Below, one piece after another: positions 1 to 8,784 of a stretch of 64,000 bases of DNA. A program made the translations under genes and the position numbers. A model generated the notes under the pieces. That model did no database searches and was not told where the DNA came from. It saw only the letters and a program-made list of their open reading frames with translations. The stretch's first letter is position 1; every line of letters starts with the position of its first letter. Location of the stretch: the NCBI GenBank assembly GCA_017466065.1, contig JAFTUV010000016.1, positions 3,969-67,968 of the forward strand. Reading direction: 5' to 3'. Origin of the DNA: Bacteroidaceae bacterium (lineage in GTDB: Bacteria > Bacteroidota > Bacteroidia > Bacteroidales > Bacteroidaceae).

Positions 1-47
1 CTTTTGCAAGTGAGCCTAATATATATAAATAAGGTGTAGTGGGGCGA

Positions 48-773
48 TTATAGAATAGCGATAATGCCGCTTATAATCATAAGCACGCATACGGCACGGC
101 GCAGTGTCTCGCGGTCTATCTTTTTGAAACACCAAGCACCCAAGAGGGAGCCTATTGCAATGCCTCCCAAGCCTACGGCCCAATAGGTGAGGGTGTTGGG
201 GGTGAAGAAGCCTGCTTGTGCGCGGAATGTTGTGTAGAAAAGGTTGAACACCACCGAGAGGGCTTGCATTGTGGCCATATATTTTATCTTGTCCTTTATG
301 GTGCTTATGCAGTAGAGCACTACTGCGGGGCCGGGCATTGCGAACATTCCTCCCATAATGCCGCTAATGGTGCCTATTGCGGCTCGGGCTCCATTCGATT
401 GCAGTGCCAATGAAATTTTCTTCTCCCAGAATAGGAAGTAGAGGGCAACGCACACAAGTGCCACTCCCAAACAGCGTTTCATAGTGCCGTTACCAAGCTC
501 TGCCATAAATTTTATGGCGAAATAGGCTGCGGTGATATTGAATAGGATGATTATGGCTACGCTGCGCCAACAGATGTGCCGCCAATGTCGCAGGGTGATG
601 AATAGTGCGGTGGTGCCGGCCAAGAGCCCCGACAGGGTGATGCTCTCTCCGTATGAGGGAAGCAGAAAGGGGAAGAATATCATTACAAATATGCCGAATC
701 CGAATCCGCTTGCCCGCTGTATGAAACTTGCGGCAATGGCTAAAAGGAATATTAGCAGGAGGGTGGTGGGCAT
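48..773 (-). CDS. TauE/SafE (TSUP) family membrane permease
   Basis: A 241-residue polytopic membrane protein. It has about seven to eight hydrophobic segments, an N-terminal QRASGFGFGIFV stretch, and a central GTISGIMGGMFAMPGPAVVLY segment, the glycine/proline-rich repeat typical of the TSUP family. Family members export or import sulfite, sulfoacetate, thiosulfate or other organic anions across the inner membrane; the substrate here cannot be read from sequence. Length is normal for the family (about 240-260). It lies downstream of argF' on the same strand, but a long hairpin and a perfect -7 box separate the two genes, so it is probably transcribed alone. Family call is good, substrate unknown. 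Confidence 0.85.
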   Translation of the reverse strand: MPTTLLLIFLLAIAASFIQRASGFGFGIFVMIFFPFLLPSYGESITLSGLLAGTTALFITLRHWRHICWRSVAIIILFNITAAYFAIKFMAELGNGTMKRCLGVALVCVALYFLFWEKKISLALQSNGARAAIGTISGIMGGMFAMPGPAVVLYCISTIKDKIKYMATMQALSVVFNLFYTTFRAQAGFFTPNTLTYWAVGLGGIAIGSLLGAWCFKKIDRETLRRAVCVLMIISGIIAIL

Positions 774-801
774 AATAGAAAAGGCGGTTTGTCAATTCTT
801 A

Positions 802-809
802 CAAACCTA
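802..809 (-). promoter_or_regulatory. Bacteroidota -7 promoter box for the TauE gene
   Basis: On the minus strand this reads TAGGTTTG, a perfect match to TAnnTTTG. It lies about 30 bases before the TauE start codon. No clear -33 TTTG is visible at the usual spacing. Confidence 0.5.
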
Positions 810-811
810 AC

Positions 812-848
812 GATGCTGTGCTCAAAATTATTTTTTGAGCACAGCATC
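812..848 (-). terminator. perfect 16-bp hairpin after argF'
   Basis: Arms 812-827 and 833-848 are perfectly complementary around a 5-base loop, starting a few bases past the argF' stop codon. The inner part of the stem is A4/T4 and there is no long U-run after it. It is either a weak terminator or a 3' end stabiliser. Confidence 0.6.
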
Positions 849-852
849 TATG

Positions 853-1806
853 TTAAAGATTTTCGATTATTCTTTTGAGCACTACGGTTGCCGATATTTC
901 GCGGTTGGCTGCTTCGGGGATGACAAGCGAACGGGGGCTTTCAATAACATCGTCGGTGACAATCATATTGCGGCGCACGGGCAGGCAGTGCATAAAGTGG
1001 GCGTTGTTGGTAACAGCCATCTGGCGGTCGCTCACGGTCCAGCTGCGGTCGGTGCATATTACCTTGCCGTAGTTGTCGCCGGTGTAGGCAGCCCAGTTTT
1101 TCGCATATATAAAGTCGGCTCCTTCAAAGGCTTTCATCTGGTCGTACTCCACGCGGGCGTTACCAACAAAGGCCGGGTCGAGCTCATAGCCCTTGGGGTG
1201 GGTTATCACAAATTCGTAGTCGGTGGCGTTCATCCACTCGGCAAATGAATTCGGCACTGCTTGGGGCAGGGCTTTGGGGTGGGGTGCCCAAGTGAGTACT
1301 ACTTTGGGGCGTTCTTTGGTTTTGTGTTCCTCGATGGTTATGAGGTCGGCGAAACTTTGCAGAGGGTGGCGTGTGGCGGCCTCCATTGAAAATACCGGGC
1401 GGCCCGAGTATTTAATGAACTGGTTGAGGATTACTTCGTTGTAATCGTCCTCTTTGTTCTCGAAACGTGCAAAGGAGCGTACGCCTATTACATCGCAGTA
1501 GCTGCCCATCACCGGGATTGCTTCGAGTATGTGCTCGGGCTTGTCGCCGTCCATTATCACTCCGCGTTCTGTTTCCAACTTCCACGCTCCTTGGTTTATG
1601 TCAAGCACTATCACATTCATTCCCAAATTGAGGGCTGCTTTTTGGGTGCTCAAGCGGGTGCGAAGGCTGGAATTGAAGAATACCATCATAAGGGTCTTGT
1701 TCTTGCCAAGCTCGCAGTATTTGTAACGGTCGGCCTTTATTTCGAGGGCCTCTTTTACGGCATCTTTCAGGTTGCCTATGTCGTTTACGGTTATAAAGTT
1801 TCTCAT
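853..1806 (-). CDS. argF': N-succinyl-L-ornithine transcarbamylase (arginine biosynthesis)
   Basis: A 317-residue member of the carbamoyltransferase family. It transfers a carbamoyl group from carbamoyl phosphate to an N-acylated ornithine in the succinylated (Bacteroidetes) route to arginine. Visible motifs: the carbamoyl-phosphate loop SSLRTR (residues 46-51), HPLQSFADL in place of the HPxQ loop, and HCLPVRRN near the C terminus. Residue 90 is Pro (DGDKP-EHI). In the characterised Bacteroides fragilis enzyme Pro90 marks N-succinylornithine specificity, whereas Xanthomonas N-acetylornithine enzymes have Glu at this place. Length matches the family (about 318). No other arg gene is adjacent. 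Confident in the family; substrate call rests on the Pro90 signature. Confidence 0.93.
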   Translation of the reverse strand: MRNFITVNDIGNLKDAVKEALEIKADRYKYCELGKNKTLMMVFFNSSLRTRLSTQKAALNLGMNVIVLDINQGAWKLETERGVIMDGDKPEHILEAIPVMGSYCDVIGVRSFARFENKEDDYNEVILNQFIKYSGRPVFSMEAATRHPLQSFADLITIEEHKTKERPKVVLTWAPHPKALPQAVPNSFAEWMNATDYEFVITHPKGYELDPAFVGNARVEYDQMKAFEGADFIYAKNWAAYTGDNYGKVICTDRSWTVSDRQMAVTNNAHFMHCLPVRRNMIVTDDVIESPRSLVIPEAANREISATVVLKRIIENL

Positions 1807-2152
1807 TTTGTTTTTTTATTTTTTGTTCTTTTTTTAATCCCCTCAGTCGCAAGCGACAGCCCCCCTTAAAATTAAGTGGGGCAGTTTAATTTGTTTTTGG
1901 CAATTATTTATAAATTTACACCAATTAGATAGGAACTGTCATTTCGAACGAACCAACGGTCGACGCCCGTAGGGGCAAAAGTCAATGTGAGAAATCTCAA
2001 CAATGTTGATATATAGATTTCTCCTCCCTCTCGGTCGTCGAAATGACAAACAAGTGTAACATGTATATAATCACCTTGTTTTTTATTCTTCTGTCCTATT
2101 CTTCCTCTTGGCTTGCCTGACATTCACAGCATTGCCGGCTGCGAATATAGTA
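1807..2152. repeat. gene-free spacer with a TGTCATTTCGA palindromic repeat
   Basis: This 346-base spacer holds a nested inverted repeat. Outer arms TGTCATTTCGA (1937-1947) and TCGAAATGACA (2038-2048) are perfect 11-mers; inner arms GAGAAATCT (1989-1997) and AGATTTCTC (2015-2023) are perfect 9-mers. The same two arm sequences recur at 63933-64000. A smaller hairpin GTCGC-AA-GCGAC lies at 1846-1857, followed by a C-rich/G-rich pair. A 71-codon open frame over the region is a translation of the repeat and not a gene. Confidence 0.75.
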
Positions 2153-5100
2153 TTATTTATTTGTTTTTTCCTTCTCTTTTTTGTTTTTGTTGCGTAACCA
2201 CCACCGCCACTCGTCGAAATTGTGGCGCAGTATTATGCCGGCACCCTGCGTGGTGAGGGTAGCGTCGGAGAAGTAACGGTCGTTGGTCTTGTTATAGGCT
2301 TTGAGGCTCACATTGCCACTTTTGTTGAGCAGCCATTGTATCTCAAAGTCGCCCACAAAGTTGCTGTTGGCCAACGGGTTCTCGCGGTAACCGAAATTTC
2401 CGTTTATGAGCAGGCGGTTATCGAGCAGGCGGCCTTCGAGTATTCCCTCTACCTCCATACTGTTCCACCCGCGCTCGCTACTGCTGAAATTACCCGAAAT
2501 GTTCCAGTTGCGGTTGTCGATGATGCGCGACAGCATATTGTTGAGCTGTCCCGAAATGGTGTTCGATATTAGCGACTCCATAGCTGTGGAACTTTCGGCA
2601 TTGCCGTCGCTGCGGTTGTAGTCGTAGGTGTAGAATTTTCCTATACCCATAAGGTAGATGAATTGCATATTCTTCTGCTCGGGGGTGTTTACCATACTTG
2701 CCAAAAGCTCGCGTTCTTCTTCGTTGGCATCGGGCAGTTCAATGTTGAAGTTCAGTTGTGGGGCTTCGAGCTTGCCGGTGATGTCCATCAGGCAGTGTAC
2801 TTTCACGTTCTTGTGCCGTCGGCCTGTGGGGTCGAGGTCGCTGAGCGAGGCACTTGGCACCAGATATTTTGTTTTAAGGTTAAGGTCGGCAAGGAAGGGG
2901 TCGCCGTTAAATTCGAGGGAGCTCCCATCGGTAATGTCGAATTCCTTGGGGAAGATGTCCTGCATTGTGAATTTGTAGGTTCCTCTTTCGAGGTCGAGCC
3001 TTCCCATCATACTGAACCCCTCTTTTTCGTCGTATATGGCGGTGATGGGGCCGTTGCCGTATAGGTCGATGTAGTCGCCGGTTTTGCGGTTTGTGAGAAC
3101 TTTCAGTTGTATGTCGGGGGTGACATCTATCATAAATTCAAGGTTCAAACGGCTCAACAGGCTTTTGTGTGCGTTGTGCGTTTCTTCTTCGTCCTCGTTT
3201 TGTTGCAGTTTGGGTGTGTGCTTCTTGTTCCTGTCGGTGAATTTAATGAAATTGCTTGTTGCCGAAGTGCCCATTGTGCCGGCATCGTAGACAAAATAGG
3301 AGTTGCGCTCGCTGCGAACATCGGCGTGTATGAATAGCCCTTTGTCGTTGGCTGTGATATTGGCGTTGCCGGTGGCGAAGGCTCTTCCGTGGAAGGGGTT
3401 GGGGCCAAAATCCTCGCAATGATAGGCAAGCAGGCCTTCGGCTTTTATGTCAATGTCGCATGTGAAGTTGCCGAGGCAGTTGTGGTTGATGCTGCCCGAA
3501 ACGTAGCCGATGTTTCGGTAACTATCGGAGATGAGGCCGCGGTCGAGACTCATTTTGTTGTGAGTGAGTGTCACCGTGTCGTTTATGAGCATATATATGA
3601 CATTGGTGCTTGTCACTCGCAATGGTCCGTTGGTCACAACCTTGCCGACGAGGTTGAGGTGCCCCAAAGGGCCTGTCAGATAGGCTTGCCCTGTGGCTGT
3701 TGCGCCAACATCGGAGAGTATGCCGGAGAGCATACTGTTTAGGAAGGTGAGCCTTGTGCGATCGGCGTCGATGCATAGGCTTATGGTGTCGTTGGCGGGC
3801 GACACAAAGCCTTTGACAATGGTGTGTGCCTTGTCGGGGGTGCGAATGTCGCCACGCATTACAATGGATTTATCTGTTTCGTTCCACTCGGCGTTGAAGT
3901 CGAGGTCGCCCATATATCCTTTTTCGAACAGGAAACTGTCGACTTTGAGTGTGCTGCTGAATTGCGGGGAGGTAAATGCGCTGCCGAGTGTAATGTCGCC
4001 GGTGGCGTTGCCGCCGAATTCCACGGAGTGGAAGTTGACAAGGTCGAGTATGCTTTCCAGCTTAATGTCTTTAAGTTCTATGTTTAGAATGTCGTCGGGG
4101 CTCTTGCCGAGCTTGCCTTTGGCATACAGGGTTTTCCGGTCGTTGGCAAGATGCAGGTTGTCGATTGTTATTTCGTCGGCGTTGCCTTTGATGTTGCAAC
4201 GGGATATGTCCCACGGTGTGCCGTTGTACACTATGCGGCTGGGCGATATTACAGCGTCGGCCTGCACTTTGTTGTCGGTTCTTGCAAGTGTAATATCGAT
4301 GTTTATGGCTCCGTTGTTGGCCGGTGTTGTGTCGTTGGCCCAGTCGAGTGTTGTGCTTATGGTGTTGTTGCACATAGTGGTGCGCTGATTAAGGATGAGT
4401 TCCTTTGTGCTTTTTTTGCCTTGCGGGGCTTTCAGGGTACTTTTTATGCTTGCTGCTTTTTCGTTGGCAATGAGTTCTGCGTTTATGCTCTTGAAGCGTT
4501 GCTTGTTTATCGTGGCGTTGGAAAGGTCTATTTTTGCGTGGAACAGTTTTCGGTTGTCGTCGCATAGCCCGGTAATTGTGGAGTGGTCGCGTATGGCTAT
4601 GGGCAGTTGCAGCAGATTGCTTATGATGGTGGTGTTCTTTATGTTGAAATTGAATACATAGGAGTTGTCGGTGCGTGTTATGTTCCGGGGGTCGAGGATT
4701 GCCGGAAGGTGTGTCTTGGTGATATTTTCGAATGTGCCGGCGAGTGAGGCGTAGTCGAAATCTCCGGCTATCTTGGCATCGAGAAAGTCGGAATTTATTA
4801 AAAGGCTTCGGTTGTCGAGCAGGTTGTTGTCGACAATGTGCAACCTGCGTATGTTGTTCTTTTTTGTAGGTGTTTCCTGTGTGATGTTGTATATTTGAAG
4901 GTCGAACAGTGATTTTCCCTCTTTGTAGATGTTGTAGGTCCCGTCTATTTCGGCCGAGATTTTTCCATTGTCGTCGCTGCTTATGTTTAGGTTGTGTGGC
5001 TTTATGGAGTCGATGCTTGCGGTTATCTTCATCTCTTTATGTTCTTTTTGTGCAGAGGTGCAGAGGAGGTTTCCTGTGGCATTGGGGTCGTTGCAGAAAA

Positions 5101-6487
5101 TTCGGGCTGTGAAGTCTTTGGTGTTATAGGAGCCTTCTATCTCTATGGGGGTATATGTGTAGTCCTTGTATTTTAAGGAGCTTATAACAGAGGAGAATGT
5201 AATGTCGGGATTTTCGGCCTGTGCATAGCCCTGTATGTCGGCATTTATGTTGCACGAACCGAGATTGTCGTCTTGCAGAATGCGGTTGAGGTTTATATTT
5301 TGTCCTCGCAAGGTGGCTGCATACATTTGGTTGCGGTTTGTTTTTGCATACCCGTCGATGCTCCCGCACTCGCTGTGAAGGGTGAAGTTGCCCGAAATTT
5401 CACGATTGTCGCCGGCTGTGGCTGTTCCGGTGAGTGTAATCTGCCCTAATTGTTTGAGAATGTCGAGTGCTCCCGATTGATCGTCGAGCACTGCTTGCAG
5501 ATGGGTTATTGCTGCCGGTGTGAGTGTGATGTTGTTTATGGAGAGGGTGCCCTCTTGCAGGTTGAACGGTTTTTTGGTTTCTGTATTTATTTGCAGGGCA
5601 AGGCTGTTGTCGGATGTGGAGAGGGTTACTGTTCCGCGGGTACTTTTGTTGTTGCTGCCGATGGTTGCGCTGAATTTTATGGAGGGCAGCCCTGCGGTGT
5701 TTAAAATGGGTAGAAAGGATGCAAAGTCGGCCGGAGTGAGGCGTTCACAGTCAATCTTCCCGTTGAGGCTTGCTCCCTCGGCCGATATTGCTATTTGCTT
5801 TGCTTTCAGGCGGCTTTCAGGCAGTTCTATGAGCAGTTTTTCAATGTTTGCTCCTTGTGGGGTTGCATCTACTCTTGCCGACAGGCGGTCGAGGGTGAGG
5901 CCTTTTGACTCTTTTCCCGATATTGAGCGTATGTAGAGGCTCAATGTGTCGCTTGTGAGTTTTTTCAGTGATAGATTGCAGGTGAGCTCTTCTATTTTTA
6001 TGTGTGAGGGGTCGAATATGCTGTCTTTGCGCTCTTCTTGCTCAATGTCGTATGTGAGGCTGCCTTCGTACAATTGTATCTGGTTTATGCGAAGGTTGGG
6101 CATTGTTTTTTTTGATGCGGTGCTGTCGCCTGCGAGCCTGTCGAGCAGGAATTGTATGTTCAGCGGGCTGTCTATGCTCTTGCGACGGAGTGTGACGGTG
6201 GGTTGCCCGATGATGAGCGTGTTTATGCGTATGTCGCCTTTGAGCATATATAGGGGCGATAGGTGGGCGGTGATTTTGGGGATGTAGAGGGCTGTGTCGC
6301 CTTCTTCGTCGGCGACGGTTGCCGATTTTATAACTACTTTGTTGAGGTGCTGAACCTGTACCGAGCCGATGCTTATGGGGAGGTCGCTCAGTTCTTGCAG
6401 GGCGCGGGTTATGTTTCTGGCTGCTCGCTCCTGTATGGCTTCGAGTCGTAATAGCAGTGATGTTCCATAGATTGCGGCAACAATCAC
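2153..6487 (-). CDS. tamB: TamB-like translocation/assembly module protein (DUF490)
   Basis: About 1444 residues: one N-terminal membrane anchor, a very long run of short beta-strand repeats, and a C-terminal region with the TamB/DUF490 character (MGRLDLERGTYKF, then RLLINGNFGYRENP and a WLLNKSGNVSLKAYNKTN segment near the end). Family members bridge inner and outer membrane and take part in autotransporter assembly or phospholipid transport. The first usable codon is GTG at 6485-6487, but that start cuts into the membrane segment. In-frame codons upstream would restore a classic anchor, with ATA at 6521-6523 standing where ATG is expected (see findings). No TamA/Omp85 partner lies in the window. 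Family call good, role inferred. Confidence 0.85.
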   Translation of the reverse strand: MIVAAIYGTSLLLRLEAIQERAARNITRALQELSDLPISIGSVQVQHLNKVVIKSATVADEEGDTALYIPKITAHLSPLYMLKGDIRINTLIIGQPTVTLRRKSIDSPLNIQFLLDRLAGDSTASKKTMPNLRINQIQLYEGSLTYDIEQEERKDSIFDPSHIKIEELTCNLSLKKLTSDTLSLYIRSISGKESKGLTLDRLSARVDATPQGANIEKLLIELPESRLKAKQIAISAEGASLNGKIDCERLTPADFASFLPILNTAGLPSIKFSATIGSNNKSTRGTVTLSTSDNSLALQINTETKKPFNLQEGTLSINNITLTPAAITHLQAVLDDQSGALDILKQLGQITLTGTATAGDNREISGNFTLHSECGSIDGYAKTNRNQMYAATLRGQNINLNRILQDDNLGSCNINADIQGYAQAENPDITFSSVISSLKYKDYTYTPIEIEGSYNTKDFTARIFCNDPNATGNLLCTSAQKEHKEMKITASIDSIKPHNLNISSDDNGKISAEIDGTYNIYKEGKSLFDLQIYNITQETPTKKNNIRRLHIVDNNLLDNRSLLINSDFLDAKIAGDFDYASLAGTFENITKTHLPAILDPRNITRTDNSYVFNFNIKNTTIISNLLQLPIAIRDHSTITGLCDDNRKLFHAKIDLSNATINKQRFKSINAELIANEKAASIKSTLKAPQGKKSTKELILNQRTTMCNNTISTTLDWANDTTPANNGAINIDITLARTDNKVQADAVISPSRIVYNGTPWDISRCNIKGNADEITIDNLHLANDRKTLYAKGKLGKSPDDILNIELKDIKLESILDLVNFHSVEFGGNATGDITLGSAFTSPQFSSTLKVDSFLFEKGYMGDLDFNAEWNETDKSIVMRGDIRTPDKAHTIVKGFVSPANDTISLCIDADRTRLTFLNSMLSGILSDVGATATGQAYLTGPLGHLNLVGKVVTNGPLRVTSTNVIYMLINDTVTLTHNKMSLDRGLISDSYRNIGYVSGSINHNCLGNFTCDIDIKAEGLLAYHCEDFGPNPFHGRAFATGNANITANDKGLFIHADVRSERNSYFVYDAGTMGTSATSNFIKFTDRNKKHTPKLQQNEDEEETHNAHKSLLSRLNLEFMIDVTPDIQLKVLTNRKTGDYIDLYGNGPITAIYDEKEGFSMMGRLDLERGTYKFTMQDIFPKEFDITDGSSLEFNGDPFLADLNLKTKYLVPSASLSDLDPTGRRHKNVKVHCLMDITGKLEAPQLNFNIELPDANEEERELLASMVNTPEQKNMQFIYLMGIGKFYTYDYNRSDGNAESSTAMESLISNTISGQLNNMLSRIIDNRNWNISGNFSSSERGWNSMEVEGILEGRLLDNRLLINGNFGYRENPLANSNFVGDFEIQWLLNKSGNVSLKAYNKTNDRYFSDATLTTQGAGIILRHNFDEWRWWLRNKNKKEKEKTNK

Positions 6488-6562
6488 TGCGAGTGTGATA
6501 ATTATGTATTTTATGGCCTTTATACTGTATCCTCCCCTTGTTTTTTTGTTCTTATGGGTGCG

Positions 6563-6677
6563 TGCATCCTATTTTTCGCATCTTTGATGCAATGATAGTG
6601 CAAATGAGCGAAACGCAAGTTTACTTGTAGGTTTCCCGGCGAGTGCAGCCTATTTTCGCATCTCTGATGCAAAAATA
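6563..6677. repeat. dispersed promoter-associated repeat, copy 1
   Basis: The core (6588-6660) contains CAAATGAGCGAAA, CAAGTTTACTTG and GCGAGTGCAGCCTAT, and its right end is partly duplicated on the left (6563-6592 resembles 6643-6674). On the minus strand the outer end at 6669-6677 reads TATTTTTGC, a perfect -7 box that would transcribe through the repeat towards the TamB gene. Related copies are at about 13.8, 32.7 and 60.2 kb. Confidence 0.6.
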
Positions 6678-6798
6678 ATAGAAATTCTTATTTATTGCTT
6701 GCTTGTGTGGCATTAAATATCCGGTGTTGTCTCTTAAATTTTGTTTTTTTTTACAAATTATTGTGGTATTTATGGGTGCCGCTACCGCTTAAAATTCG

Positions 6799-6807
6799 TA
6801 TCTTCGC
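6799..6807 (+). promoter_or_regulatory. probable -7 box for the SLC13 permease gene
   Basis: TATCTTCGC, one mismatch from TAnnTTTGC, 32 bases upstream of the chosen ATG at 6840. The same variant occurs ahead of porQ and of the DUF4468 gene. Confidence 0.4.
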
Positions 6808-6839
6808 GCTATATTTATATTTACGATATTTTATTGTCT

Positions 6840-8690
6840 ATGATAGTTACAATTTTAGTTCTTTTCTTGTCGGTGGCTCTCTTTATAAGCGGGAGAGTGC
6901 GTTCCGATATTGTGGCATTGTCGGCATTGGCAACCTTGCTTGTGTCGGGGGTGCTCACTCCCGAGGAGGCTCTCTCGGGATTTTCGAGCAATGTTATAAT
7001 TATGATGGTGGGCTTGTTTGTTGTTGGCGGTGCCATATTCCAGACGGGGCTTGCCAAGATGATAAGCTCAAAATTGATGAGGTTTGCCGGCAATAGCGAA
7101 ATAAGGCTCTTTCTTTTGGTGATGGGGGTAACATCCATTATGGGGGCTTTTGTGAGTAACACGGGCACGGTTGCCATAATGATACCTATTGTGGTGAGTA
7201 TGGCTATGAGCGTGAAGATGAATCCCAGCCGCCTGCTTATGCCGCTTGCCTTTGCCAGCAGTATGAGCGGTATGATGACTCTTATCGGTACACCGCCCAA
7301 CCTTGTAATCAACGATGAACTTATTTCTAACGGCTATCCGGGATTGGGCTTCTTTACCTTTCTGCCCGTAGGTCTTATATGTGTGGTGGTCGGAACCATT
7401 GTACTCCTCCCGTTGAGCAAGAAATGCTTGTCAAAATCGGGTGCATTGAGTGCAACGAGTGCCAGCAGCGGAAAGTCGCTCAAAACTCTTGTTGCCGAGT
7501 ATGGAATATCGAGCAATCTGCATCGTTTGCAGGTTACGGCAGCGTCGCTTGTGGCCGGCAAGATGATTGGAGAGATTGATATTCGCAAGAAGTATGGATT
7601 GAATATTATAGAATTGCGACACATTGAACGTGGGCAGCACAGAATTCTGAAAGGGGTTACGCAGCAGGCTGTGGACTCCGACACGGTGTTGCGCATCGAC
7701 GATGTTCTTTATGTGTCGGGCAATATCGAGATTGTAAAGGCTTTTGCCCAGAAATATAAATTGACTGTTCTGAACGATAGTGACGATGGCAAGGTGAAGG
7801 GGCTCGATTTCTACAATATAGGCGTTGCCGAGATTGTGTTGCTGTCAACTTCGACAATGGTGAATAAAACAATAAGGGAGGTTGGCTTCCGAAGCAAATA
7901 TAATGTGAGCGTGCTTGGTATATGCCGCAAGAAGAAATATATACTGCAAGGCATTGCCGACGAAACTATACATAGTGGCGATGTGCTGCTGGTGCAGGGT
8001 GCGTGGGATAATATTGCCAAGCTCGAAAATGAGAGCAGTGAGTGGATTGTGCTCGGTCGTCCTCTCGAAGAGGCTGCCAAGGTTACGCTCGACTATAAGG
8101 CTCCTGTTGCTGCGCTCATTATGCTTGGAATGATTGTGGTTATGGCGTGCGATTTTATTCCTGTGGCACCTGTGACTGCGGTTATTGTTGCGGGGCTTCT
8201 TATGGTGCTCACCGGCTGTTTCCGCAATGTGGAGGCTGCCTACAAGACCATAAATTGGGAGAGTATAGTGCTGATTGCTGCAATGATGCCAATGTCGGTT
8301 GCGTTGCAAAAGACGGGTGTGTCGGCTTGGATTTCAAATTCCTTGGTCGATGGCTTGGGTAATTATGGCCCGCTGGCTCTTATGGCGGGAATTTATTTCA
8401 CCACTTCGTTTATGACTATGTTCATAAGCAACACGGCAACGGCAGTACTCTTGGCTCCCATTGCTATGAGTAGTGCTGTGGCGATAGGGGTGAGCCCGGT
8501 GCCGTTCCTGTTTGCCGTTACTTTGGGTGCGAGCCTCTGCTTTGCCTCGCCTTTCTCCACTCCTCCCAACGCATTGGTGATGCCTGCCGGGCAATATACA
8601 TTTATGGATTATGTGAAAGTGGGCCTTCCGTTGCAGATTATTCTGGGAATTGTGATGATTCTGGTTCTTCCTTTCCTTTTTCCATTTTAA
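6840..8690 (+). CDS. SLC13/DASS-type permease with two central RCK_C (TrkA-C) domains
   Basis: A 616-residue inner-membrane transporter. Membrane segments form two halves, each with the anion/Na+ symporter signature: SNTGTVAIMIPIVV and IGTPPNLVIN in the first, SNTATAVLLAPIAM and ASPFSTPPNALVMPAG in the second. Between them lie two soluble regulator-of-conductance (RCK_C) domains, roughly residues 210-390. This layout is shared by dicarboxylate/sulfate transporters of the SLC13 superfamily; the ion is not predictable. An upstream in-frame ATG exists at 6741, but ATG 6840 gives a normal membrane-first N terminus and sits just after the promoter box, so it was chosen. Confidence 0.85.
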   Translation: MIVTILVLFLSVALFISGRVRSDIVALSALATLLVSGVLTPEEALSGFSSNVIIMMVGLFVVGGAIFQTGLAKMISSKLMRFAGNSEIRLFLLVMGVTSIMGAFVSNTGTVAIMIPIVVSMAMSVKMNPSRLLMPLAFASSMSGMMTLIGTPPNLVINDELISNGYPGLGFFTFLPVGLICVVVGTIVLLPLSKKCLSKSGALSATSASSGKSLKTLVAEYGISSNLHRLQVTAASLVAGKMIGEIDIRKKYGLNIIELRHIERGQHRILKGVTQQAVDSDTVLRIDDVLYVSGNIEIVKAFAQKYKLTVLNDSDDGKVKGLDFYNIGVAEIVLLSTSTMVNKTIREVGFRSKYNVSVLGICRKKKYILQGIADETIHSGDVLLVQGAWDNIAKLENESSEWIVLGRPLEEAAKVTLDYKAPVAALIMLGMIVVMACDFIPVAPVTAVIVAGLLMVLTGCFRNVEAAYKTINWESIVLIAAMMPMSVALQKTGVSAWISNSLVDGLGNYGPLALMAGIYFTTSFMTMFISNTATAVLLAPIAMSSAVAIGVSPVPFLFAVTLGASLCFASPFSTPPNALVMPAGQYTFMDYVKVGLPLQIILGIVMILVLPFLFPF

Positions 8691-8706
8691 ACAGCTCCTA
8701 AAATAA

Positions 8707-8760
8707 AATTCTGCCAGAATTGCTTGTTTCTTGCGAAAAATGAGTAATTTTGGCAGAATT
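8707..8760 (+). promoter_or_regulatory. promoter of the sigma54-type activator inside a 10-bp inverted repeat
   Basis: AATTCTGCCA (8707-8716) and TGGCAGAATT (8751-8760) are perfect inverted copies 34 bases apart. The -7 box TAATTTTG (8745-8752) touches the right arm. This is the geometry of an operator bracketing a promoter; the binding protein is unknown and autoregulation is only a guess. Confidence 0.45.
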
Positions 8761-8784
8761 CAGCTTTTGACGATAGAACACTAT

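Noticed and set aside
1908..2123. 71-codon minus-strand frame between argF' and the TamB gene
   Set aside because: It is a translation of the TGTCATTTCGA repeat; similar peptides are frequent spurious predictions from this element.
6741..6839. 33-residue N-terminal extension of the SLC13 permease
   Set aside because: The extension would be transcribed from upstream of the likely promoter and is not membrane- or signal-like; ATG 6840 gives a normal N terminus.
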